Shown piece after piece: positions 17,939-25,059 of a DNA stretch of 64,000 nucleotides. Both the position numbers and the translations under genes were made by a program. The notes under the pieces are model-generated. The model had not been told where the DNA came from. It did not search any database and worked only from the letters and a program-made list of their open reading frames with translations. Numbering within the stretch: the stretch's first letter is position 1; every line of letters begins with the position of its first letter. Source of the DNA: Sutterella massiliensis (lineage in GTDB: Bacteria; Pseudomonadota; Gammaproteobacteria; Burkholderiales; Burkholderiaceae_F); the NCBI RefSeq assembly GCF_016899755.1, contig NZ_JACJJC010000007.1, positions 62,001-126,000 of the forward strand, in the 5' to 3' direction.

Positions 17939-18880
17939 GTGAAGAAGGCTTTCCTTCAGCTTCATCTCTCCGTCATTCTGGCCGGCTGGACCGGCATTTT
18001 CGGCAAACTCATCTCCCTCTCCCCGGGGCTCATCGTCTTTTGGCGAATCGTCATTGCAGGTGCGCTCCTCTGGACATGGACGCGATTGACGGGCAAGCTC
18101 GAAGCCGTCACCAAGCGCGACCGCATCGGGATCATGGGTGTCGGTGCGCTCCTGATGATTCAGTGGACGCTTTTTTACGCGGCGATCAAGGCTTCAAACG
18201 TCTCGATCGGCGTCGTGACGTTCTCTTCGATCGGGTTCTTTACAGCGCTCCTTGAACCCCTCATGACGGGTTCGCGCGTCAAGCTCAAGGAAATCGCCTT
18301 TTCGCTTCTCACGATCATCGGCATTTCGCTCATTTTTCACTTCGACACCCGCTACCGCCTCGGCATCTTTTTCGGACTGGCGAGTGCCGCTGCGGCAGCC
18401 GTCCTTGCGGTGTTCTTCCGCATATACAAAGCCAAGTATTCGTCGGTGACGGTGATGAACTGGCAGCTTGCCGGCGGGCTCACCGCTGCGCTCGTGCTTT
18501 TGCCTTTCTACCGCTGGCTGATGCCCGCAGAGCCCTTCATTCCCACGCTCTTTGACGCGGGCTGTCTTGTCATCTTCGCGAGCTTCTGCACGATCGGCAT
18601 GTACCTCCTGCAGATTCAGTCACTCGAAAAGATTTCGGCCTTTACGGTAAACCTCACCTACAACCTCGAGCCGATCTATTCGATCATCCTCGCGATGATC
18701 ATCTTCGGCGAAGGCAGCCAACTCGGCGCCTCCTTCTACGCCGGGCTCGGCCTCATCGGCCTCTCCGTGGTGCTGCAGACGCTCTCGGTGATGAAAATGC
18801 AGCGCCGCTCCGCAAAGCTCAAGCGCCTCAAGGTCGAAGCATCGGAAAAGGCCGATAACGGCACCGCCGCCGGATCCTGA
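17939..18880 (+). CDS. EamA/DMT-family metabolite exporter
   Basis: 313 aa starting at GTG 17939 with about ten membrane helices arranged as two five-helix repeats, the EamA pattern. Recognisable family segments are LAGWTGIFGKLI and FWRIVIAGALL at the N-terminus and the second-repeat ending FTVNLTYNLEPIYSIILAMIIFGE. Members export amino acids, nucleosides or other small metabolites; the substrate is unknown. The ribosome site is weak. A hairpin with a T-run follows at 18920. Confidence 0.85.
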   Translation: MKKAFLQLHLSVILAGWTGIFGKLISLSPGLIVFWRIVIAGALLWTWTRLTGKLEAVTKRDRIGIMGVGALLMIQWTLFYAAIKASNVSIGVVTFSSIGFFTALLEPLMTGSRVKLKEIAFSLLTIIGISLIFHFDTRYRLGIFFGLASAAAAAVLAVFFRIYKAKYSSVTVMNWQLAGGLTAALVLLPFYRWLMPAEPFIPTLFDAGCLVIFASFCTIGMYLLQIQSLEKISAFTVNLTYNLEPIYSIILAMIIFGEGSQLGASFYAGLGLIGLSVVLQTLSVMKMQRRSAKLKRLKVEASEKADNGTAAGS

Positions 18881-18919
18881 CCGATCGACGAGCGCTCATC
18901 TCAAACCCAGAAAACAATT

Positions 18920-18966
18920 CGAGCCGCATCCCGAACTGCTTAAGGTCGGGGGCGGCTCGTTTCTTT
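18920..18966 (+). terminator. Terminator after EamA gene
   Basis: Stem CGAGCCGC/GCGGCTCG, with additional pairing inside, is followed by TTTCTTT. Confidence 0.72.
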
Positions 18967-18992
18967 GGACGGCCGTCTCGCGGCCATGTTTC

Positions 18993-19271
18993 TCACGAGT
19001 GCTGATTCCACTCCCGCAGGAGACGCTTGGCGGTGCCGCAAAAGTAGCCCAACTGGTAGAAGCGGTCCGCCATGGCGTGAATGATGCCTTCGACGTCGAC
19101 AGGCGGGAGCTTGTCCTCGATATAGCGGCGAATTTCGTCGCGCAGGACGTCCTCAGGCGGACGATTACGCATCTCGGAGACCGCGTGAAGCGCGCGCAGC
19201 GCATCGGGCGAGAGGCCGCGCATGAGGCGGTCCATTGCCGCGTCGTCGAGATTCTTCGGCAGCTGCGCCAT
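18993..19271 (-). CDS. Unknown small helical protein
   Basis: 92 aa, starting MAQLPKNLDDAAMDRLMRGL. Predicted mostly helical and charged, without signal peptide or membrane segment. Two cysteines at most and no known motif. The start codon lies two bases after the stop of the upstream gene (19274-19705), so it is the last gene of that operon. I do not recognise it. Confidence 0.6.
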   Translation of the reverse strand: MAQLPKNLDDAAMDRLMRGLSPDALRALHAVSEMRNRPPEDVLRDEIRRYIEDKLPPVDVEGIIHAMADRFYQLGYFCGTAKRLLREWNQHS

Positions 19272-19273
19272 CT

Positions 19274-19705
19274 TCAGTGTGCCTCGTGAACGCCCGCTGC
19301 GGCCTCGCCGTGGGACTCATGCGCCTGCATGGCTGCACCGAGAGCGCCCAAAACGATTTGCGCTTCAATCACGCGCGCGACGGCATTGGCAAGCCCCTTT
19401 TCATCATGAGCGATCGTAAAAATGCGGCCTTCTTCGTCGAGCTGCGTGCCGGCATCGATCCAAGCGGCCTCAATGGACTTGAAAATACGCGAATGCAGTA
19501 CGTCCGTTGCGGCCCGCACCGCCTTCACAACGGCAGCGCCGTCGTGCACGAAAAAGAGTCCGCCCGGCATTCTGCGCACAAGAACGGAAATCGGCGTTTC
19601 AACGCCCGGAATGACAAAGGGCGTCATCACGCGGTCGTCACCCTGCTCGAGCACGCCCGAGCCCGGGCGAATTTGCAGGAACGATTGAAGATCCCCAAAA
19701 AGCAT
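19274..19705 (-). CDS. DUF1828-like protein, unknown function
   Basis: 143 aa from the ATG at 19705, with GGAAG five bases upstream; the frame is open to 19843 but without a ribosome site. The segment VMTPFVIPGVETPISVLVRRMPGGLFFVHDGAAV resembles the beta-rich N-terminal part of DUF1828 proteins. The second half is helical (IAHDEKGLANAVARVIEAQIVLGALG). Cytoplasmic. DUF1828 proteins are often linked to mobile or defence regions, but no such context is visible here. Family assignment is tentative. Confidence 0.5.
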   Translation of the reverse strand: MLFGDLQSFLQIRPGSGVLEQGDDRVMTPFVIPGVETPISVLVRRMPGGLFFVHDGAAVVKAVRAATDVLHSRIFKSIEAAWIDAGTQLDEEGRIFTIAHDEKGLANAVARVIEAQIVLGALGAAMQAHESHGEAAAGVHEAH

Positions 19706-19891
19706 GGATGCTTCCGAAAAAGAAAAGTGTGGATTCGGCGCTTCCCGTCGGCGATCTTCGCCCCGTGCTTTCGGGAAGCGGATTCTTTGATCATAGCGCG
19801 GCATGACGCCGAAAAGAGAGCGCGGGCCTGCACTCGTTTTCACCGAGCTTTCAACCCGCGCACATCAGTGAGAGCGATCTGCTGAAAACAT

Positions 19892-20422
19892 TCAGCCGAG
19901 GTGATCGCCGGCAGGCGCGCCGACAAAAAGGTGCGCCCAGCGCTCTGCGAGTTCGGCCATCGGATCGCTCTCGGCAACGGCCCCGGCGTCGGCAAGTGCG
20001 GATCCCGCGAGGCGGCCTGCCATCGCTCGAACGTCGCGAATGAAGAGCCTCGCCGCGCGCTCGAGCACTTCTTCGTCGTCAACAGGCATCGAGCCGCTCA
20101 TGGGTGAAGCGAGCACATGCAGAATGTGGCGAGCGAGCCCCTCGGGGTGCCACTCGTCGCTCGCTTCAAAGTGCTTGTTGCGGCCGCCAAACGTCTGCGC
20201 AACCCAATGAACAAGCTTGTCGTCGGCCGCGTCAATGTCTTCTGCCGAAAGCAGGCCGCGCGCGCAGTCAACATCGCGCGCGACGAGGTTGCGCATCGCG
20301 GCATGAAAGATCTGCGTAACGACCTCGATTTCAAGGAGGTTCGGACGGCGTGCCGCCCGTGAGCTGAAGTCGCCGCATCCGCCGTCGCAGCCTCGGCGGG
20401 GACGACAGTCGCTGCATCGCAT
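19892..20422 (-). CDS. Unknown helical protein with Cys-rich N-terminus, paralogue of the next two
   Basis: 176 aa from the ATG at 20422, with GGAGGT about seven bases upstream. The first 20 residues contain four cysteines (MRCSDCRPRRGCDGGCGD), possibly a metal or cluster ligand set. The rest is helical and acidic, ending AELAERWAHLFVGAPAG. This tail resembles FAALWAVRFMGDTPG in the neighbour at 20446, suggesting duplication. No database family is recognised. Confidence 0.55.
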   Translation of the reverse strand: MRCSDCRPRRGCDGGCGDFSSRAARRPNLLEIEVVTQIFHAAMRNLVARDVDCARGLLSAEDIDAADDKLVHWVAQTFGGRNKHFEASDEWHPEGLARHILHVLASPMSGSMPVDDEEVLERAARLFIRDVRAMAGRLAGSALADAGAVAESDPMAELAERWAHLFVGAPAGDHLG

Positions 20423-20445
20423 GATCGGGTACCTCCGCGGACGAA

Positions 20446-20937
20446 TCAGTTGAAGCGACCAGGGGTGTCGCCCATGAAGCGCACCGCCCAAAGGGCGGCA
20501 AAGCCTTCAATGCGCTCACGCACGGTTTCGGGCGAAAGCTTGTCGCCTTCGGCGACAAAGGCGCGCATCATCGTGTAGATCTCGGAGAGGAACATGCGCG
20601 AAGCGTGAACAAGCGCCGCACGCGGGTTTTCCGGATCCACGCCTTCCGGCATGCTGCGAAAGAGCGCAGGGATGTTCTTTCGCATTTCTTCGGCGAGCTT
20701 CGGCCCGACGAGCGGCAGATCGGGCTTGATGCGATCGTGCTCGTTCATGAGGACGCGCGCGAGATTACGAACGTTCGCGTCGTCGCGCTCGGCCGCTTCA
20801 GCAGGCTTCATTTTGCCCGCGCGCACGGCGAGCACGTTGGCGAACACCTCATTGGCGATGCCGCAGAGAAAAGCCTCGAAAGCCGGTTCATCAAGAACGA
20901 CGCACTCGGGCTTGGCCGCTTCGTTATTCGTTGTCAT
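20446..20937 (-). CDS. Unknown helical protein, middle gene of a tandem paralogue set
   Basis: 163 aa starting MTTNNEAAKPECVV at 20937. The start overlaps the end of the upstream gene by 14 bases, so the two are translated from one message. Acidic and helical (AFEAFLCGIANEVFANVLAV, RMFLSEIYTMMRAFV), with the C-terminal FAALWAVRFMGDTPG shared in outline with its neighbours. No motif is recognised. Confidence 0.55.
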   Translation of the reverse strand: MTTNNEAAKPECVVLDEPAFEAFLCGIANEVFANVLAVRAGKMKPAEAAERDDANVRNLARVLMNEHDRIKPDLPLVGPKLAEEMRKNIPALFRSMPEGVDPENPRAALVHASRMFLSEIYTMMRAFVAEGDKLSPETVRERIEGFAALWAVRFMGDTPGRFN

Positions 20938-21451
20938 CAAAAGGTCCCTTCTTTGTTTTGCCGAGGAGCCAATCGGCCCAGAAGTCGAATTCGGCGAGCG
21001 TATCAGGGTCGCCAAGGAAAGCGTTCACCGCATCTTCCCCGGCCTCGCCGGCAAAAACGCCGCGCGAATGGGCCGCCTCGTAAAGCGTCTCGAAGAAGAG
21101 ATGAATGGCGAGCACGACCACCTCTTCGTCGGCGGCAAAAATCGCCTTGTCTTCTTCGGGCATCGCTTCGATCGCGGCGGCAAGTCCCGGGCGCAGACGT
21201 GCGCCGACCGCACCGATATCCCAGCCCTCGGGCAAATCGACGATTTCACTCTCGCCGCGAAGCACCCCCGCCACGCCAAAGATGATCTGTCCGATCTCCT
21301 CGGCTGGCGCCTCGTCGCTTGCGGCGAACGCATGAAGAAAGTCGCCCGCGGCGTACGCAAGAAGCGAAGAGAGAACGCCGTCGTCGGCAAGACTCGGGCG
21401 CACAGCAATCGAAGTGCGCGCGCCGCCGCTGATGTCGTCAGTAGTTGTCAT
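20924..21451 (-). CDS. Unknown acidic helical protein, first gene of the tandem set
   Basis: 175 aa starting MTTTDDISGGARTS. Strongly acidic and rich in Ala. Helical segments include LLAYAAGDFLHAFA and VVVLAIHLFFETLYEAA, and the C-terminus EFDFWADWLLG resembles the tails of the next two proteins. The overall size and helical pattern recall TorD-like chaperones, but no TorD motif is visible, so this stays a hypothetical. It is the first gene of a minus-strand operon running to 18993. Confidence 0.55.
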   Translation of the reverse strand: MTTTDDISGGARTSIAVRPSLADDGVLSSLLAYAAGDFLHAFAASDEAPAEEIGQIIFGVAGVLRGESEIVDLPEGWDIGAVGARLRPGLAAAIEAMPEEDKAIFAADEEVVVLAIHLFFETLYEAAHSRGVFAGEAGEDAVNAFLGDPDTLAEFDFWADWLLGKTKKGPFDDNE

Positions 21452-21639
21452 TGTGCGTAATCGGCCCGCCCCGAGCGCTTCGGAACGTAACCGCTTGTGA
21501 ATGTGCGGATCAATGCTTCATTATGCACAAAGCGGCGTATGCCGATCGGCCGCGGCTCACTTGTGAGTTCGGGCTTGAGCAAAAAAGGCCCACGGAGGGC
21601 TCACGGGATATAGGCGGAGGAAGGAGCCCGCCGCGGGAA

Positions 21640-21808
21640 AGAAGCGGTCGACCTAACGCGAGCAACCGAAGGCGCACCGTGCCAGGAGGTATCGACGGCA
21701 CGCAAAGCTCCGGCTTCGCCTCAAACGGGCGGAAAGCCGTGCGCGGCGAACGCCGGTTCGGGACCGTCCGCGCGCCAAGCGCAGGCCTTGGAGACCGCTT
21801 GTCTTCAT
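21640..21808. ncRNA. Candidate structured RNA (closed multibranch fold)
   Basis: A GC-rich, gene-free stretch with consistent pairing. Closing stem AAGCGGTC (21642-21649) pairs with GACCGCTT (21793-21800). Inside lie CGTGCC/GGCACG (21678-21702), CCAAG/CTTGG (21775-21791) and CGGCTT/AAGCCG-type pairing. On the minus strand, a GCCC/GGGC hairpin followed by TTTTTT (21581-21600) lies downstream and could be its end. Strand and class are undecided. It could be a small RNA, or the leader of the minus-strand operon starting at 21451. The rest of 21452-22030 shows no gene. Confidence 0.35.
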
Positions 21809-22030
21809 CGTAAGCATTTCGCGTCGCGTTCGCGAAAGCGACTGACGGTTTGTTGCGCAAACATCGATTCGGGCGAATCTTGTTTTTCGTTTCCTTGTAG
21901 GGAAGCAAAGATGCGGCATTTAAGGATTGAGTTGCTTACTCTTTGAAATTTAAAATGAAAACTTGTGCAACTATCGAAAAGCCGTGTCATCAGGTACGCC
22001 TCGCGGACACGCGCGGCGTTCGCTCGTCTT

Positions 22031-22765
22031 TTATCGGGCTGCGGCTTCCGCTTCAATCGCAGCCAAGATAGCCGCATGGTCCTCAAAGCGCGCAACGGCA
22101 AGCGCGTCGAGCTTCTCACGCTCGCCCTCGGCGTGACGCTCGGAAATCACGATCGAATCGATGCCCGCCGCACGAGCTGCGATCATGCCGGGCGCCGCAT
22201 CTTCGACAACAAGGCACTCTTCGGGGGCAAGACCAAGCTTCTCAAGAATCATCAGGTGAGCTTCCGGATCGGGCTTCGTTGCCTTGACGTCGTCGCGCGT
22301 CACGATCATGTCGAAAAACGCGTCGAGGGGCGCCTTGGCACGCAAGTTTTCGTTCTCGCGCGAATAGGTGTCGACGTTGCGGCGACGCGTGGTCGTTGCA
22401 AGTGCGAGCTTGAGTCCCGCGCGCTTCAATGCTTCGAGCACCTTATCGGCATCGGGCCGATAGTCGACGCGCGTTCTCAAGAACGTCTGCGCGATGTCGT
22501 AGCGGCGCGCGTGAATTTCTTCGGGTGTGCCCGGCATGCCGAACTTGGCCTTCAGATCCGCACAGAACTTCAGATAAGCGTCAGACCCTTCGCCGTAGCG
22601 GCGCATTGCTTCGGCACGCATTTCGTAAGCGGCCTCTTCAGTGACCTTGACGTGTTCGCTCGAGCGCTCTTCAATGAGCGCCTGGTCGACTTGGCTCCAG
22701 ATGCCGAGCGAATCGATGAGCGTTCCGTCGAGGTCGAAGATGATGCATTTGCGGTCGAGAAACAT
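22031..22765 (-). CDS. HAD-superfamily (subfamily IA) phosphatase
   Basis: 244 aa from the ATG at 22765. Motif I DLDGTLIDS (nucleophile Asp and acid Asp), motif II TTTRR, motif III Lys in KPDPEAHL and motif IV VVEDAAPGM are all present. The cap between motifs I and II is helical. These are the marks of phosphoglycolate phosphatase/beta-phosphoglucomutase-like HAD enzymes; the substrate cannot be assigned. The upstream frame is open to 22888 but overlaps the flavoprotein gene. It is the last gene in the direction of the flavoprotein/two-component operon, 82 bp after it. Confidence 0.83.
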   Translation of the reverse strand: MFLDRKCIIFDLDGTLIDSLGIWSQVDQALIEERSSEHVKVTEEAAYEMRAEAMRRYGEGSDAYLKFCADLKAKFGMPGTPEEIHARRYDIAQTFLRTRVDYRPDADKVLEALKRAGLKLALATTTRRRNVDTYSRENENLRAKAPLDAFFDMIVTRDDVKATKPDPEAHLMILEKLGLAPEECLVVEDAAPGMIAARAAGIDSIVISERHAEGEREKLDALAVARFEDHAAILAAIEAEAAAR

Positions 22766-22847
22766 GGTGGTCCAGATGCTGCAAGCGTTGTTCGGAAATC
22801 TGTCGAAGAGGGCATGATAGCCGACCGATTCGCCGTCCGCCGCACGC

Positions 22848-24395
22848 TCAGTTTCGGGCGGCAAACTTCGCCGCATTCGTGCCGGCAATACGCCCGAAAA
22901 CGAAGGCGTCCGTCAAGCCGTTGCCGCCCAAACGAAACCGCCCGTGCACACCGCCCGTCACTTCGCCCGCAGCAAAGAGCCCCGGCAAAACGGTCCCGTC
23001 GTCGCGCTTTATCTGCGCGAGCGGCGTAATCGCAACGCCTCCGCACGTGTAGTGCACATCAAAGCGCTCGCGTCCGAAATAAAAAGGCGGCTTTTCAATT
23101 GTCTGCGTGAAGCGCTTGCGCCCGAAATCGGGATCAATCCCCGTTCTCGCCGCTTCGTTGTAGCGGGCCATCTCGGCCTTGAGGCGCTCGCGCGGAATCG
23201 ACATCGCGTCGGCGAGCGCGTCTAGACTCTCGGCACTTCGTACGGTTCCCTGCTGGACCTTCGTAGCAAAGGTCGCGCCCTTGCGGCTGGCGGCATCGGT
23301 CACCACCCAGAAATCGGGGAACCCCGTTTCAAGGAGACCGTCGAGCACCTTTTCCCACGAACGGGTCTCGTCGGTAAAGCGACGGCCGATCACGGAGAGG
23401 AAAATCTCCGCGCCCGGATAGTCGAGCACGCGCCCGCCCCAAAAAGGAATCGCCATCACGGCATCCATGTCGCGCAGGGCGGCGCCTTCGGCAACGGCCA
23501 TCCGAATGCCGTCGCCCGTCGCCGGGTCTTCGTCCGGAAAACCAACGCTGTAGGTCGTACCGAAGCGGCTTCCGAGCTTCGGCGCCCAGTCCTGACGAAG
23601 CGCCATGCTCGACGAGAAGCCCCCTGTTGCGAGCACCACGGCTTTTGCACGCCAGAGTGTCGTGAGTCCCTCGGCATTCTGCGTCCAAACACCTCGGGCA
23701 CGCCCGTCGCGCATTTCGAAGCGCTCGGCACGCTCCCGAAAGGCGACCGCTACGCCCAGCGCCTTGGCTCGCCGCATGAGCGCGCGCACGTAGACGTAGC
23801 CGCTGCGGCTGAAAGTCGTTCTGTGCGAGCGCGGATAGAGGGCGTTGTACGCTTCAAAGAGCACCGGATCGAAAGCTACGCCCATGTCGGCGAGCCACCT
23901 GAGCATGGACTCGCTCCCCTCGACGAGCGTTCTCACGAGTTCGGGGTCCGCCGCGCGCCCGCCGCCTTCGAAGGTGTCGCGAAAATACGCTTCAAGCGAG
24001 TCGCTTCGACCCATGCGGGCCTGTCCTTCGGGATCGTAGGCATTCACCGAGCCCGACGAAACCATCGCGTGCCCGCCCGCAACGGCCGCTTTTTCGAGGA
24101 CGAGCACGCGCGCTGCACCCGCTTCTCGCGCGGCGACGGCCGCAGCGAGCCCCGCACCGCCCGCGCCGAGCACGATGACATCAAAGACCGTTTCACGCAG
24201 GTGCGCATATCGTCCCCCCGAGACTGCGGCGGGGGCTGGAGCCGAAGCAGATGCGCCGTCCGGCACAGCCGACACTGTCTGCGCTTGAGAAAATCCGGCC
24301 ATGGGCACGGCCCCGGTGCACCAGAGGGCGCCCGCCGCCCCGGCAGCGCCGAGCAGCCGTCTTCTCGCGGTACTTTTCTTTGTCGTCACGCTCAC
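22848..24395 (-). CDS. Tat-exported FAD-dependent reductase linked to a two-component system
   Basis: 515 aa from GTG 24395, with AGGGTG upstream. The signal region has ARRRLLGAAGAAGALW, a Tat-like twin-arginine and hydrophobic core, followed by an Ala/Pro-rich linker. The FAD motif is VIVLGAGGAGLAAAVAA. In the active site HYTCGG replaces HHTMGG. GRRFTDETRSW places Trp where fumarate reductase has its acid Arg. SHRTTFSRSG stands near the HRPTGG position, while the substrate Arg in FRLGGNG is kept. Reductase family membership is clear, fumarate as substrate is unlikely. It starts 10 bp after the response-regulator gene, so it is probably controlled by and co-transcribed with it. Confidence 0.8.
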   Translation of the reverse strand: MSVTTKKSTARRRLLGAAGAAGALWCTGAVPMAGFSQAQTVSAVPDGASASAPAPAAVSGGRYAHLRETVFDVIVLGAGGAGLAAAVAAREAGAARVLVLEKAAVAGGHAMVSSGSVNAYDPEGQARMGRSDSLEAYFRDTFEGGGRAADPELVRTLVEGSESMLRWLADMGVAFDPVLFEAYNALYPRSHRTTFSRSGYVYVRALMRRAKALGVAVAFRERAERFEMRDGRARGVWTQNAEGLTTLWRAKAVVLATGGFSSSMALRQDWAPKLGSRFGTTYSVGFPDEDPATGDGIRMAVAEGAALRDMDAVMAIPFWGGRVLDYPGAEIFLSVIGRRFTDETRSWEKVLDGLLETGFPDFWVVTDAASRKGATFATKVQQGTVRSAESLDALADAMSIPRERLKAEMARYNEAARTGIDPDFGRKRFTQTIEKPPFYFGRERFDVHYTCGGVAITPLAQIKRDDGTVLPGLFAAGEVTGGVHGRFRLGGNGLTDAFVFGRIAGTNAAKFAARN

Positions 24396-24405
24396 ACCCT
24401 GCTTA

Positions 24406-25059
24406 TTAAGCCTTCACGCCTGCTCTGCCTTGCACGGCCGCTGCATCGGCATGCGCGAGCGCTCGGGCAATCGCAACCGCACTGCGCGCGCCGAGCTTAC
24501 GCGTGACGTTGCCGCGGTGCATCTTGACGGTCGCAAGCGAAATCGCAAGCCGATCAGCAATCTGCTTGTTTAAAAGCCCCTCAGCGACAAGTCGAGCCAC
24601 TTCGAGTTCCCGTTCAGTAAGGCTTTCGACGAAGTTCTGCCCTTTTTCGGTTTCATCGGCCGCCTGCGCCTCCTCAACGCTTTTGGCGACGGCCCTTTTC
24701 ACCGCTTCGACGAGCACCTCGGGATCGGCGGGTTTGACGAGAAAGTCCATTGCACCGCGATGCACCGCCTGCATCGCCATCGGGATGTCGCCGTGCGCCG
24801 AGAGAAAGATAATGGGCGTGGTCGACCCTTTTTCGACGAGCGCCTCCTGCAACTCAAGCCCCGTCATCCCGGGCATGCGCTGATCGAGAATGATGCAGCC
24901 CGGCCGCAAGCCGTCGTCGAGCGCGAGGAAGCTCGCCGCCGATTCGTACGTGAGGACGTCAAAACCCGCCATCCTCACGAGAAAAGCGGCGCTCTTTAAA
25001 AGCTCCGGATCGTCGTCGACGATGCGAACGAGCGGAATGCAGTCGATCTTCGCTGTCAT
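24406..25059 (-). CDS. FixJ/TtrR-like response regulator
   Basis: 217 aa. Receiver domain with acidic pocket DDD (15-17), phospho-acceptor Asp59 in IILDQRMPG, a conserved Ser/Ala region IIFLSAHGD and Lys in FLVKPADP. The C-terminus is a LuxR-type helix-turn-helix (LTERELEVARLVAEGLLNKQIADRLAISLATVKMH). It overlaps the sensor gene by four bases (ATGA). It presumably activates the reductase operon in response to the partner kinase. Confidence 0.88.
   Translation of the reverse strand: MTAKIDCIPLVRIVDDDPELLKSAAFLVRMAGFDVLTYESAASFLALDDGLRPGCIILDQRMPGMTGLELQEALVEKGSTTPIIFLSAHGDIPMAMQAVHRGAMDFLVKPADPEVLVEAVKRAVAKSVEEAQAADETEKGQNFVESLTERELEVARLVAEGLLNKQIADRLAISLATVKMHRGNVTRKLGARSAVAIARALAHADAAAVQGRAGVKA

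Noticed and set aside
21660..21712. Possible cyclic-di-GMP riboswitch
   Set aside because: Only the string GCAAAGC(T)CCGGC resembles the aptamer core; the 5' block and tetraloop receptor are not found and no fitting gene lies downstream on that strand.
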